Source: Chara braunii
Lineage: Eukaryota > Streptophyta > Charophyceae > Charales > Characeae
Assembly (NCBI GenBank): GCA_003427395.1
Contig: BFEA01000193.1
Span: forward strand, 1,871,913-1,929,008
Direction of reading: 5' to 3'
DNA length: 57,096 nt
A model generated the notes under the pieces. That model had not been told where the DNA came from. It ran no database searches and saw only the letters and a list, made by a program, of their open reading frames with translations. Position numbers and translations under genes: made by a program. Below, one piece after another: positions 10,687 through 20,190 of the stretch; the stretch's first letter is position 1, and every line of letters begins with the position of its first letter.

Positions 10687-10919
10687 CTGTCCACACTTTC
10701 GTCTTGAGAACGAGAGTGTTAGTCACCCAATCGGTCGTGGTGCTACGAAACTGCGAGACAACGAAGTACCGAGAATGAAATCGTTGCCATACGTATTTTC
10801 TGCAAGTCGCACCAGTGCAGCCTCGTTTGCTCAATGGCGCGCGAGGGGTATTGAGGGCAAGGTGCAACCATGTGCGGCCTGGGTGTGCGATGTCACAGAC
10901 AGAGGGACGTGCAGCCCCT

Positions 10920-11450
10920 TGGCCCGTTACCCTTTTTCTTGTGTTCCCCTACGTCTAGTTTTATTCGTTAGTTTTTCCATTTATTATTATTTATTTTATT
11001 GTCACGCCCGCATTGGCTGATAATCGGTTATGAGGCCGACACTGGGCACGGTGACCGTCACGATAGTTGAGGACCTTGGGCGTGCGCTTCCTTTGGTTGA
11101 CTTACGGGTTGCTACATGTTCATGATGTTGACGAATGTTTTTTATCCCGACCGTCTTGAAACTCGGACCGACGGGATTCAATGAGCATGCAAGTCGGTGG
11201 GTGATTTAGCCCACTAGGTAGAGGAAATCAGATCGGCAGGGACCTTTTGCGGGTGCACTGCCCATCAGTCGCAAATCGGCTATGAGAAATTTTGAGTGTG
11301 TGCAGGCCCGCTGGGATTCGAGAGAGGGTTGGGCAAAGCCCACGAAGAGCGTTTCGGGGCACTGTGGGGAGGCCACGGCAACAACCGCTCACCTGTGGAA
11401 CCTTTCTCTGCTCTGGTCTTCAAAGTTCTCGTTTGAATACTGATACTACC
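10920..11450 (+). repeat. Upstream module U, copy A
   Basis: A T-rich tract (10950-11005, TTATT repeats) is followed by GACCTTGGGCGTGC, GAGCATGCAAGTCGGTGGGTGA, GGGTGCAC and TTTGAGTGTGTGCAGGCCC. The same order of landmarks occurs at 25270-25890 and 33410-33960 (+) and reversed at 22700-23200 and 23690-24360. In A, B and C this module stands upstream of the hairpin-rich leader, where an LTR would be expected. TG/CA ends and target duplications were not found. Confidence 0.6.
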
Positions 11451-11949
11451 ACCTAGAGTTGTGTCAGTCCCAGCTCACGAGGGCCCATGCTAGGCTTTGC
11501 AACAGGTCGCGCCGCGACAAGTTGTCTCTGAGGGAGCTGGTCGTTGGGGGCCGGAGAGGTAGCCAGTGTTGCCTGAGCGGAGCAAACAAGAAGGAGCGCC
11601 CGATGGAGGCTTGTGGTGACACTGTCGCACAACCTGTCTGTCGGACTTGGGTATAGGGACGAAAGACTAATGAGAACGGCTAGAGTTGTCTCCATCTGGA
11701 GTTTCCCCGCCCCCTGTCTTTCTTTTGGACAGTCGGAGTGACAGGGCGGCTATACTGCCCAGCGGTAGAGGCCGGTCACATTCGAGCGCGGCCTGAGCGT
11801 CAGAGAGACGAGGGAGCTGGTTGCTGAGACGGGCGAGGAAGGAAAGGGGGCAAACCTGGCGTGATTTTGCGGCCAGGTACATTCGAAGATAGAGACGAGT
11901 ATGGCTATGGGTAGAAAGTGGGAAAAACTATATTCCGCTCGTTTCTTGA
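11451..11949. other. Spacer between module U and inverted repeat
   Basis: There is no coding region. The end (11850-11945: GATTTTGCGGCCAGGTACATTCG, then GAGTATGG) aligns with copy C at 34410-34465 (GATTTCGCGCCAAGTACGTTC, then GAGGTATGG), so it is part of the large repeat. Confidence 0.5.
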
Positions 11950-12570
11950 TAAAAACGAGCGGGGAAAGAAACGGCCGGGTAACTGATTTTTACTCTCATT
12001 CGTCTCCTTCCTTTCCTCCTTGGCCACTCCCACACACTCTATTTCTCAATTCACTCGTCTCCCACTCACCCTCTTCCCAATCTAACTACGGATTCGAGGT
12101 CGCCATGGCCTGAAACCTCCAACCCGAGCCTTCCCTTGCCCGATTTCGTCCGGAAATGGGCGAGATACACTTTTTCATCCCCCTCTTCCTCGTTTTTGCC
12201 ATAGCTCCGCGCAACCTATTTCTCTACTAACTCTTGGCCCCGGGCGAGCATAATGATTAGGTTAGTTTTGGCAAAAAGTTGGTAGAATGAGAGTGAGTGG
12301 AGAAATAGGCTGCGCGGAGCTATGGCAAAAACGAGAAAGAGGGGGATGAAAAAGTGTATCTCGCTCGTTTCCGGACGAAATCGGGCAAGGGAAGGCTCAG
12401 GTTGGGGGTTTCAGGCCATGGCGACCTCGAATCCGTAGTTAGATTGGGAAGAGGGTGAGTGGGAGACGAGTGAATTGGGAAATAGAGTGTGTGGGAATGG
12501 CCAAGGAGGAAAGGAAGGAGACGAACGGGAGTAAAAATCTGCTTACCTGGCCGTTCCTCGACCGTTTTTC
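11950..12570. repeat. Long inverted repeat, ~285-bp arms, 52-bp spacer
   Basis: The left arm (about 11950-12236) and right arm (about 12289-12570) are reverse complements at roughly 90 percent or more in the middle. Shared landmarks are CGAGGTCGCCATGGCCTGAAA versus TTTCAGGCCATGGCGACCTCG, and GCCATAGCTCCGCGCA versus TGCGCGGAGCTATGGC. Identity falls at the outer edges. Copies B and C lack it, while sequence on both sides aligns with C, so it is an insertion or local inversion-duplication in copy A. A transcript would form a near-perfect hairpin of about 280 bp. Confidence 0.9.
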
Positions 12571-13639
12571 ACGAGTAAAGAATCTAAGTGGAGGTTTTGG
12601 GATGGGCGAATCCCATAATGAAGATGGATTCGGAGTTAGAGCGGCAGATTCGACAGTACAAGGAATAAGGAATGCGTGAGGAAAAAGGGACTTAGAGAGG
12701 GGGAATGAATCTACCTGCAGTCTAGTGGAAGATTCATTCCGAGTTTTGCTCATCCTGCAGATAGAAGTAGCGTGAAGTTGGTCATGCGATTGAGATTTAC
12801 CTACATGCCTACCTATTGGTGAAACTGCGCCCATCCCATTGATAGGAACGGTAAAGACACGAAGCAGCAGGGTTGGGGATTCGCCGTTGACCAGTTTGTT
12901 GCTCCCTCGATCGGTAGGCACAGTGAGGGAGCAAACCATGGGACCGGGAGACTAACTTGTCAGTCGAAGTCGCTGACGACCGGCAGTGGGGCTTGGCTGC
13001 TTACCTGTTGGCAAGAGCATTGCCCATACGACTGAACAGCGAGAAGGTCGTACTCGAGTTGGAGACTTCACTGAAGACTTGAGCTACAGTCGTTGTGGCA
13101 TCAGAGATTAACTGACTACGCTGCCCACAGAGCTACTACTGCTGTGTCTGAAGCATTATAGTCATGCATGTCAGTGTCGGTAGCCTATATCAGGAGGGAT
13201 GTAGTAGGGAAAACTACTGTGGTAGATTGCAGCTACAACCTGTGTTGGCGTTTTGTTGAGTTTTTCAAAGGCTCGCGGTGGTTGTTGTTGCTAATAAGTG
13301 CTAAGCAACAAAGTGTCGGCTCTGTTATGGCTTGCAAACTGTTGTCATAGTTGGTTGGGTTTTGCGGGTCCGGGGCAGGTTGTGGCACACTCTTATCTAA
13401 CCTTGCCACCACTTACGACTACGACGCGCTTTTGAGTTTACTGAATGCTACTCTATTTTCATTGGCATTTCAAATAAAGCATGGGGCGGACTCTATTCAA
13501 GGAAGTACACTTATAGGTTGCACACCGACATTTGGTTAAGAGAAAATACGTAACGACATGAGGGAGAGTTATTGCTATGACATGAAGACAGTTGGAGTAT
13601 GGTTCTGTTGCGTATCTACAACAAGGGTGGCAATTTGAC
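12571..13639 (+). repeat. Copy A, module M1 (second hairpin family)
   Basis: This part aligns loosely with 34660-35930 in copy C and 27120-29020 in copy B. It holds the hairpin at 12702-12740 and several CTTACCT words (reverse complement AGGTAAG). No open frame longer than about 170 codons and no domain is present. Confidence 0.55.
12702..12740 (+). repeat. GATTCATTC hairpin, copy A
   Basis: GGAATGAATCT (12702-12712) pairs perfectly with AGATTCATTCC (12730-12740), an 11-bp stem with an 17-base apical part containing TCTAG. Relatives are at 27121-27153, 27557-27576, about 27965-28005, and 34987-35021. Confidence 0.75.
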
Positions 13640-13925
13640 TACGCATCTTTACCATCATTGCGAGGCCCTCAAGCGTATGAAGGTTTCAAGGCTCTCTCCT
13701 GAGAGTTGAGTTAGTCCCACTCCTGTATCTCGAGAGTTTGAAATCCTTCACTCTGCCCTTCTTAATCTAAGTCGAGTCTGTGGTTACGAGAGGAAGGCGG
13801 CAGGTGGGATTGCAACCCGTAGGACCGCAGCAAGACTCTGTGGGGAGTTTGCCCACCAATTGCGGGAGCTCTGCCGAAATTCAAGAGGAGTTCTGGAGGC
13901 AGAGAATTGAGAGGTAAAGGTTTCA
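13640..13925 (+). repeat. Conserved core box, copy A
   Basis: The segment starts with CATTGCGAGGCCCTCA and ends with GTTCTGGAGGCAGAGAATTGAGAGGTAAAG. It contains a 30-base run (13806-13835, GGGATTGCAACCCG to GCAGCAAGA) that is identical in copies B (29236-29265) and C (36092-36121). Flanks of the same length differ at many positions, so this box is unusually conserved. Confidence 0.8.
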
Positions 13926-14229
13926 TCCTCCCTCTATAAACCAAGTTATAACCCCTATCTATATTTCTTGCTATGGTTGACTGAGTATATTGTACGCATC
14001 CCTATTTTGACTTCCAGTTTGACTTTCAGGACAAACCAAACTTAACTAAAGGAATGATTGTGCAAGCTCAGTTTCAATTTGTTGTTTTGACTGAAAGCAG
14101 ACTGTGAAAAGGGATTGCATCTGGGGGAATCGTGGGAGGAAGGTTGTATTGTTTGCGTTTGACTGGGTCAACCAAAGACTAGGGAGTCTTCATAAGTTTA
14201 GAGTGTTTAGTGCTATGTTTATTTTAGAT

Positions 14230-15030
14230 TGCCTGAAGAACCAGACAGACTCCCATAAGATTGGGTGGTCTGGTTGCTTTGACTTGTAAGGGCTGTTTGT
14301 GTTTAACTTTAAGGGACCAATCATTTTTTCATAAGATTGGTTGACTTGTTTGTCTTGCTTTATTTGGGTTTTCTGATGTTTCTTAATTTTTTCTTGTTTA
14401 TTATGAGGGAAGATCAAGCGAAGGACTCGACAAATTCCCATAAGATTGGGTGGTCCGGTCTGGAGCTACGCACATGGCCCTTTCATCATTACGCCCCTCC
14501 CATGGTTGAGAGAGTCCGCCTGTACTTGCAACGAGGGGTATCGGTTGGACCTCTGTTCCACTCGAGTGATAGGCTCACTCGCCTCAGGGGGGAATGGAAC
14601 GTCACTGCACCGTTCGAGTATTGACTTTTGGAACAAAGGAGTTACGCACATGCTGAAACCAAACAGATAAATTTGCTTATATTTTTATATTATTTTATTT
14701 ATGAACAGACTAGTCAGACATGTTTCCATAAGATTGGATGGTCTGACTATAATTTATCATCAACTGAAGAAAGTATGAATTAAAAATAAATAAGAAAGGG
14801 CAGGTTGAACCTTGATCTAAGATGATCGGTTCAGTCGTATGTTACCTTAAAAGACTAAGTACAGACAATTATATATAACTTGGATACTTTAAACAGTCCA
14901 GGGCGACTAGGTTGGATAGCCTAGTCATATGCCCAAGGAAGAGAAAAGTTGTGGTGCCCTGTGTTTGTGTATAACCAATGGTTTAGCTAAACAGGTTTCA
15001 ATAAGATTGGATGGTCTAACACTACGCCTT
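14230..15030 (+). repeat. ATAAGATT-loop hairpin array, copy A
   Basis: Five hairpins share the apical element C-ATAAGATT-G. The clearest are CCAGAC 14241-14246 with GTCTGG 14268-14273 (inner CCC/GGG), GGAC 14423-14426 with GTCC 14453-14456, and TAGTCAGAC 14711-14719 with GTCTGACTA 14741-14749 (9 of 9 pairs). The fifth, at 14981-15020, is weaker, and the one near 14320-14340 is doubtful. A further stem, GACTAGG with CCTAGTC, lies at about 14905-14927. The array matches 36515-37185 in copy C hairpin by hairpin, with loop ATAAGTTT there. Confidence 0.88.
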
Positions 15031-15239
15031 ATGTAAGTTGGGTATACGGGATAAATCATTAACATACTATAAACTATTGTTTGACAAAGTTGACTTTGGG
15101 GCTGGTGAGAGTACTTACCTTTGTGGCTTGGTCTTGCATGTCGTTGAGTGAGATCACTACTTAGTCTGAGTTTCAGTTTGACAAGTAGTTGCTTTAGATG
15201 TTCGCCACGTGCTAGAGCTATAGGAATTAGTTCAATTTC

Positions 15240-15873
15240 TGCATTCTCTTAGCAAACTTTTTTTTTAACTTAGGTCAATTCTTGCATTTTTCTATATCAT
15301 TTTTTATACTTGGCTTTGTATAAATCTTGGTAAGCTACTTTTCATACGAGAAGCGCCGCCGAAATTTCTACAAAACCAAGGAGTTAGTCAAATTCGGACT
15401 TTCAAAATTCAGCTTTTCGTCTAAGTTATATCTGGCGTAGTAAAAATATGGAAAACCTTCTTTCTTGGGGGAAGTGTTGACCAAATTTTTACTAATTCAG
15501 AGAGTTAGACAAAATTTGGTTTTGGGAAGTCAGAGACATTTCAGATTTTGTACTTAGCTTTGTATAAATTTGGGGAAAGTTACTTTCTTTACGGGAAGCG
15601 TTGCCGAAATTTTCACAAATCTAAAGGAGTTAGTTAAATTTTGTCATGGCAGGAACTCAAATCTTATGTTTGAGTTCTTATCTGAGTCAGTATAAATCTG
15701 GGAAGTTTACTCGTCTAAAGGAGATATTGCCCATATTTTTACTAATTTAGGGAGTTAGACAAAATTTGATTTTTAAAAGTTAAAAATTATTTCAATTTTC
15801 ATATTCGGGCGTATAAATTCTGAAAAGGCAATTTTCCTACGGTAAGCGCTACCGGAATTTTCTTAGTTTAAAG
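15240..15873 (+). repeat. ~123-bp GAAGCGCTGCC tandem repeat, copy A
   Basis: Five units have their GAAGCGCTGCCGAAATTT-like core at about 15350, 15471, 15595, 15721 and 15843, giving spacings of 121-126 bases. Each core is preceded by TATAAATCTTGG and followed by AAGGAGTTAGTCAAA. A sixth, altered core (GGAGATGCTGCC) is at about 16842, beyond the hAT insertion. Confidence 0.85.
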
Positions 15874-16784
15874 CAGTGTTGTCACGCGGGGATCCCCGGG
15901 GCCCAAGCCGGGGTGGGGGTTTCACCCTGTCAACGCCGCAGCAGGGATCCTCGACCCCCGGCCCCTCCAAATCNNNNNNNNNNNNNNNNNNNNNNNNNNN
16001 NNNNNNNNNNNNNNNNNNNNNNNNNNNNNNNNNNNNNNNNNNNNNNNNNNNNNNNNNNNNNNNNNNNNNNNNNNNNNNNNNNNNNNNNNNNNNNNNNNNN
16101 NNNNNNNNNNNNNNNNNNNNNNNNNNNNNNNNNNNNNNNNNNNNNNNNNNNNNNNNNNNNNNNNNNNNNNNNNNNNNNNNNNNNNNNNNNNNNNNNNNNN
16201 NNNNNNNNNNNNNNNNNNNNNNNNNNNNNNNNNNNNNNNNNNNNNNNNNNNNNNNNNNNNNNNNNNNNNNNNNNNNNNNNNNNNNNNNNNNNNNNNNNNN
16301 NNNNNNNNNNNNNNNNNNNNNNNNNNNNNNNNNNNNNNNNNNNNNNNNNNNNNNNNNNNNNNNNNNNNNNNNNNNNNNNNNNNNNNNNNNNNNNNNNNNN
16401 NNNNNNNNNNNNNNNNNNNNNNNNNNNNNNNNNNNNNNNNNNNNNNNNNNNNNNNNNNNNNNNNNNNNNNNNNNNNNNNNNNNNNNNNNNNNNNNNNNNN
16501 NNNNNNNNNNNNNNNNNNNNNNNNNNNNNNNNNNNNNNNNNNNNNNNNNNNNNNNNNNNNNNNNNNNNNNNNNNNNNNNNNNNNNNNNNNNNNNNNNNNN
16601 NNNNNNNNNNNNNNNNNNNNNNNNNNNNNNNNNNNNNNNNNNNNNNNNNNNNNNNNNNNNNNNTTTTTTTTTATTTTTTTTTAGTTTTTTTTTTGGGGGG
16701 GGGTCCGGAGCCGGGGTCAGGGGTGCCCACTCCCGGACCCCCACACCCCCGCCGGGGCCCCGGGGCCGGGGCTCTACAACCCTG
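15874..16784. mobile_element. hAT-type DNA transposon, gapped
   Basis: The insertion is flanked by the 8-base duplication GTTTAAAG (15866-15873 and 16785-16792). Its ends are inverted: CAGTGTTGT at the left and, read from the right end, CAGGGTTGT. A CAGNG terminus with an 8-bp target duplication is the hallmark of the hAT superfamily. Most of the interior (15974-16663) is N, so a transposase cannot be judged. The visible subterminal parts are extremely G/C-rich (CCCCGGGGCCC) and T-rich. Copy C at about 38020-38035 shows the uninterrupted site. Confidence 0.85.
15974..16663. other. Assembly gap (690 N)
   Basis: Unknown bases lie inside the hAT element. Open frames drawn across the gap are meaningless. 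Confidence 1.
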
Positions 16785-17499
16785 GTTTAAAGGAGATAGA
16801 TTATATTTTGACAGGTGACGATTCTGACAATCCACCCATCATAAGGGAGATGCTGCCAAAAGTCTACCTTTCTTTGGGCACTAGCTTAGAAGTAGACTTA
16901 AATTTGATCATAGGAAGATTTTGTGTGAGAGCGTGACATGAGGAATTATTCTCCATACACTTATAAGCTTAGTTTGGGCGTTGACCTCGCTTGTGTTATA
17001 GATCCTCTTGATCGTTTCGATTCAGGATTGAACTAAGCGGATCATCTTTTGTTATCACGGATAACATGTTGGTTGGTTGATCACCAACTTGTCGGCCCAC
17101 GACACAACTTTGTTTATACTTGTACCTCAACTTGATGCCTTAGCCCTGAGATTTGACATGTTTCTTTGAAGGTTTTAACTAGGACTTCTTTTAATGACCA
17201 TTATAAAAGAACTTGAGATTTATGGAAAGTTTGACTATGACTGGGGTTTGAGTGTATGAGGCATAGTGTGAGTTACAGAGAACAGTAAAGTTGACCATAT
17301 TGGTGTATGGCAATGTGGCATTCGTTTGTGTCTGTGTTTTTGGACAGGTTAGTGTCTTGGAGCCTATGTACAAACCTTACTTTGGAGGTAGTGAGAATGA
17401 CAACTATGTATCGCATGGTCAGTATACCTGATGGGTTTATTTTCCCTTTTTTTATCTTATCCTGAGTTCTGATTTAATATGGGTATTGGGATGCCGATT
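16785..17499 (+). repeat. Copy A, module M2 with TGTTATC hairpin
   Basis: Homologous to 31830-32450 (B), 38041-39290 (C) and, reversed, 21040-21520 (D). Landmarks are TCCTCTTGATCGTTTCGATTC and a short stem TGTTATC (17050-17056) / GATAACA (17060-17066), which recurs at 31961-31967/31971-31977 and, extended and with a wobble pair, at 38306-38324. There is no coding region. Confidence 0.7.
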
Positions 17500-18183
17500 T
17501 TTTTAAGTGAGTGACTTTGCTTGTTAAGTTTTTATAGTTGGACGTTGAAGTCTGTGGCAACTGTCAAAGTCTAACCCTTTGAGTTATCTCCGGGACCTGG
17601 ATGATGAAACTTGTCTCCAAGGCCTCAAGAGACGATTGCCACCACAGGTACGAACCTGTGTACCACCCACTCCCCGCAGAGTGCAGAAGAGGGTGTGGTT
17701 CTCAACCGCACTTGGCGATCGTCTAGCGTCGGGAGCTTAAACCCTCAAGGTGCGTGTCAGTCGACACTCGAGTGTTGAACGCAACCCTCGAGATTATCGA
17801 GGGCTGCGTGATTATGGGTACTACATTGTACGCCATCATTGTGACCACTTGCGTAAGCATGCATTGCTAGTCGATATCATGATGGAAAGACTCCTCGTCT
17901 CTGCGGTTTTATATTAAGTCTCGCGCGGATTGCTTATCTGATTTCCGCATCAGAAGGTTATGAGATGGCTACTAAAAGGAATAGGATTATGTTATGTTGT
18001 TTTGTTTTGTGTTATTTCCTCTGTGTGTTTAAATTTCTATGTTTTAAGAGTGGTGTAACGCATGGTATGTGGGATGCGTCCTAGTCGACCGACGACGGTT
18101 CGCGCGAGGGTTTGATAGAGGCGTAAGACCGCACGTACCCCCTATGCTACAGCGAACAAGGAACGCCCTCGGCTGGTCCACCT
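17500..18183 (+). repeat. gag-proximal leader, copy A
   Basis: This segment ends with the sequence that precedes gag in copy D: CCCCCTATGCTACAGCGAAC, then ACG (18163-18165) where D has the gag ATG, then GGTCCACCTC. Hairpins include CACAGGT 17643-17649 with ACCTGTG 17654-17660, and ACGCA plus CCCTCGA pairing with TCGAGGG plus TGCGT near 17778-17810. After GGTCCACCTC the gag sequence stops and the tail begins, so the copy cannot make Gag. Confidence 0.8.
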
Positions 18184-18455
18184 CTGTGATTGGAACTGAT
18201 TAACTTTTGTACTGTGGATTGGTAGTTCGGTGGGGATACGCCTACCGAAGGGAGGTGACAGCTCTCGCAGGTGGAGGTAAAGTTGTACCTCGCGTTGACC
18301 CTATCCTATCATAGGGGCTCGCGAGAGGTATGGCTAGCGCACTTGGTCGAAGCGGCTTGCGGAAGCTCCATGTGTATCGTAACGAGAGTAACAAAACTCC
18401 TGCGTAACGCGGTCGGGAGGGTCCCGCACTGCGCGGGACCGATGCGCTCGACATC
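18184..18455 (+). repeat. Tail repeat, copy 2
   Basis: Homologous to 8045-8284 and 40044-40345. The A-box-like word is TAGTTCGGTGGG. Downstream hairpins are CCTCGCG plus CCCTAT pairing with ATAGGG plus CGCGAG near 18288-18330, and GGTCCCGC 18420-18427 with GCGGGACC 18433-18440. It abuts the protease end of the minus-strand gypsy relic. Confidence 0.8.
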
Positions 18456-18469
18456 GTACCCCGTCTCCA

Positions 18470-18720
18470 TCACATCGAAATGTGCAGAGGAGCGGTGGCG
18501 ACGAGACGCCGGAAACGATCAGTCGGCTCCAGGGTGAGGAAGAAAGGGAGGTTCGTGACCGTCTGATCGAAGAAACACTGGGTCTTGTCATCTCCAAGGG
18601 TGACGGAGATGGGATTTGGAGACCCTGTCGTAGGTAAGCATGGTTCCGTCACCACACGTGAGTGGATGACGTCGCCCTGAGAACCAAAATCCTACATCGC
18701 CAAGTACACCCTCGTGGAGG
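18470..18720 (-). pseudogene. Gypsy aspartic protease fragment
   Basis: The frame reads DFGSQGDVIHSRVVTEPCLP, then VTLGDDKTQ and LEPTDRFRRLVATAPLHISM. The position and context correspond to the protease active site, but DSG is replaced by DFG, and an upstream stop is present. The protein stops at the junction with the inverted tail of copy A. Confidence 0.7.
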
Positions 18721-19212
18721 TCCCCAGTCATACTGGAATGATCGGGAGGGTGCGATCAGGGTCAGAGAGGATGGCGAGAAGGCGACACAGTGCAACCACA
18801 TGGAGGGTGAGTCGCTCCTGATGAGTCTGGAACATGCTCAAGTCCAGAAGGGAGGACACAATGTCCTCGCGAGTCACAAGTTGCTCACTGCAACGGGTTG
18901 AGCGAATGGCTCGACGCGTCGGTAGTAGCGGAGAGGTAGGAGGGGAGACGGTGGTCCACGGAGGCGCAGACGGTACAGCGACAGAGGGCTGAGTCCACTT
19001 TGTCAGGTTCAGCAATACCTCAACTCCAGTAGCGGAAGGGGAAAACCGCGGCGGAGATATCGGGAAACCAACTGTTGAGGAGGGCGCAAGTGTACACTGC
19101 ACCGTGACTAGGAGGCGTCGCAGGGATGCGAGGTGTCGGGGGGGTACTGAGCACGACGCTGGGCCACGCGAGAAAGCTCAACGTAGTGGCAGTCGAGGGC
19201 GGCGGTGTAAGG

Positions 19213-19254
19213 GCACCGCGATGAGGTATGACCATCCTGGCGGCAGCGCAAACA
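19213..19254 (-). pseudogene. Gag CCHC zinc knuckle
   Basis: The 14 codons encode CLRCRQDGHTSSRC, which fits C-x2-C-x4-H-x4-C exactly. In live elements this knuckle binds the element's RNA for packaging. Its intactness within a broken gag helps to identify the gene. Confidence 0.93.
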
Positions 19255-20190
19255 CCGACGCCTGCCCAAAATGGTCGCGCGCTCCTCAGCAGAAAGGACA
19301 CCGGGAGGAGGGACAAAACCCTGAGGAAGGTCATGTTGAGGGACCTCGGGGGGTGATGCGCCACCGTGACCAGAGCGGTTGCGTGCCCGAGAGAGGGTGG
19401 AGAGGGTGAGCTGGAGGCTCTCGGCTATAGGGAGGGTAGAGTCCTCGAGGTGGTAGCGGATGGCCTCGCAGAGGTCGAGGTCGTCGTTGTGGTCACCCTA
19501 AGGCGATAGCGGGGCAACAACGTCCTGCTCACCATACTCGAGCGCGTTGAAGCAGCGCGAGAAGTGGTGGCCCTGCTGCGTGGGGAGGAGGAAGTGGGTT
19601 GAAGACGGGCCCGCATCCGCTGATGGGCCCTGGTGGCCTCGTAAGCCTGCGGGGCCGATGTGAAGTCATACCGCCATAACTCGAAGCGGTACTCAAGGGG
19701 AAGGCTGGCCAAAAAGCGATCGATGAGGGCAACCTCCAGGAGGAACGCCACATCGCAAATGAGACGGGCGTCCTAAAAGACCTGGATGTGGCAGTCCAGG
19801 CCGGCAGCACCACCAGAGCCGAACCAGCGTGTACTGACGACATGTTCGAAGGCGTCAGTCACATCGTGTCGGGTTCCAAAGCGATCCTCGAGGAACGCCT
19901 GGAAATCTATGAAGGTCGGGATTCGACCCTCACGAAGGGAGTGAGTAGAAATCCTCCCAGACATCAAAAGGACTGCCACGCAGGCGCGTGGAGAGGTGAG
20001 TCACCCACTGGTCAGGTGGGACGCCCATGAGCTGGAGTGTGCGGGTGGCAGACTACAGCCACCGAGACACGTGTATACCTGTACTGTCATACAAGGCAAT
20101 GTCCATCAAGTGGACGAGTGGTGCTCCACCATTTTGGCAGGGAGGAGATCGAGGAGCAGAGGTCTGCGGAGGTGGACCAGTCGATGGCAT

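Larger units (their letters stand above)
8284..10867 (-). mobile_element. Ty3/gypsy retrotransposon relic, pol region
   Basis: Minus-strand frames give, in order, a pre-RT linker, reverse transcriptase, RNase H and the integrase zinc-finger domain, the order that defines Ty3/gypsy rather than Ty1/copia. The polyprotein is broken by at least one frameshift near 10261-10290, stops at 10046-10048, 9551-9553, 9413-9415 and 8999-9001, and a further break near 8571-8577. The integrase is cut off after the start of its catalytic core by the tail repeat. No LTR pair is recognisable, and the gag half is missing. The element is dead. Confidence 0.93.
18470..20190 (-). pseudogene. Gypsy gag-protease relic
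   Basis: Reading on the minus strand, an ATG at 20188-20190 opens a Pro-rich N-terminus followed by LMDIALYDSTGIHVSRW. A stop interrupts it, and LMGVPPDQWVTHLSTRLRG follows. Other frames then give FIDFQAFLEDRF, LIDRFLASLPLEYRFELWRYDF and AYEATRAHQRMRARL, typical retrotransposon Gag. A CCHC knuckle and then an aspartic-protease-like segment (SVTLGDDKTQCFFDQTVTNLPFFLTLEPTDRF) complete it. Several frameshifts and stops show it is dead. RT and later domains are missing: homology ends at 18470 against the tail of copy A. Upstream lies leader copy D, so this gag is the direct evidence that the structured repeat is a gypsy leader. Confidence 0.85.

Noticed and set aside
15863-16818. Three ~300-codon frames crossing the N gap
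   Set aside because: They exist only because N is translated as unknown. The visible ends are GC-rich transposon termini.
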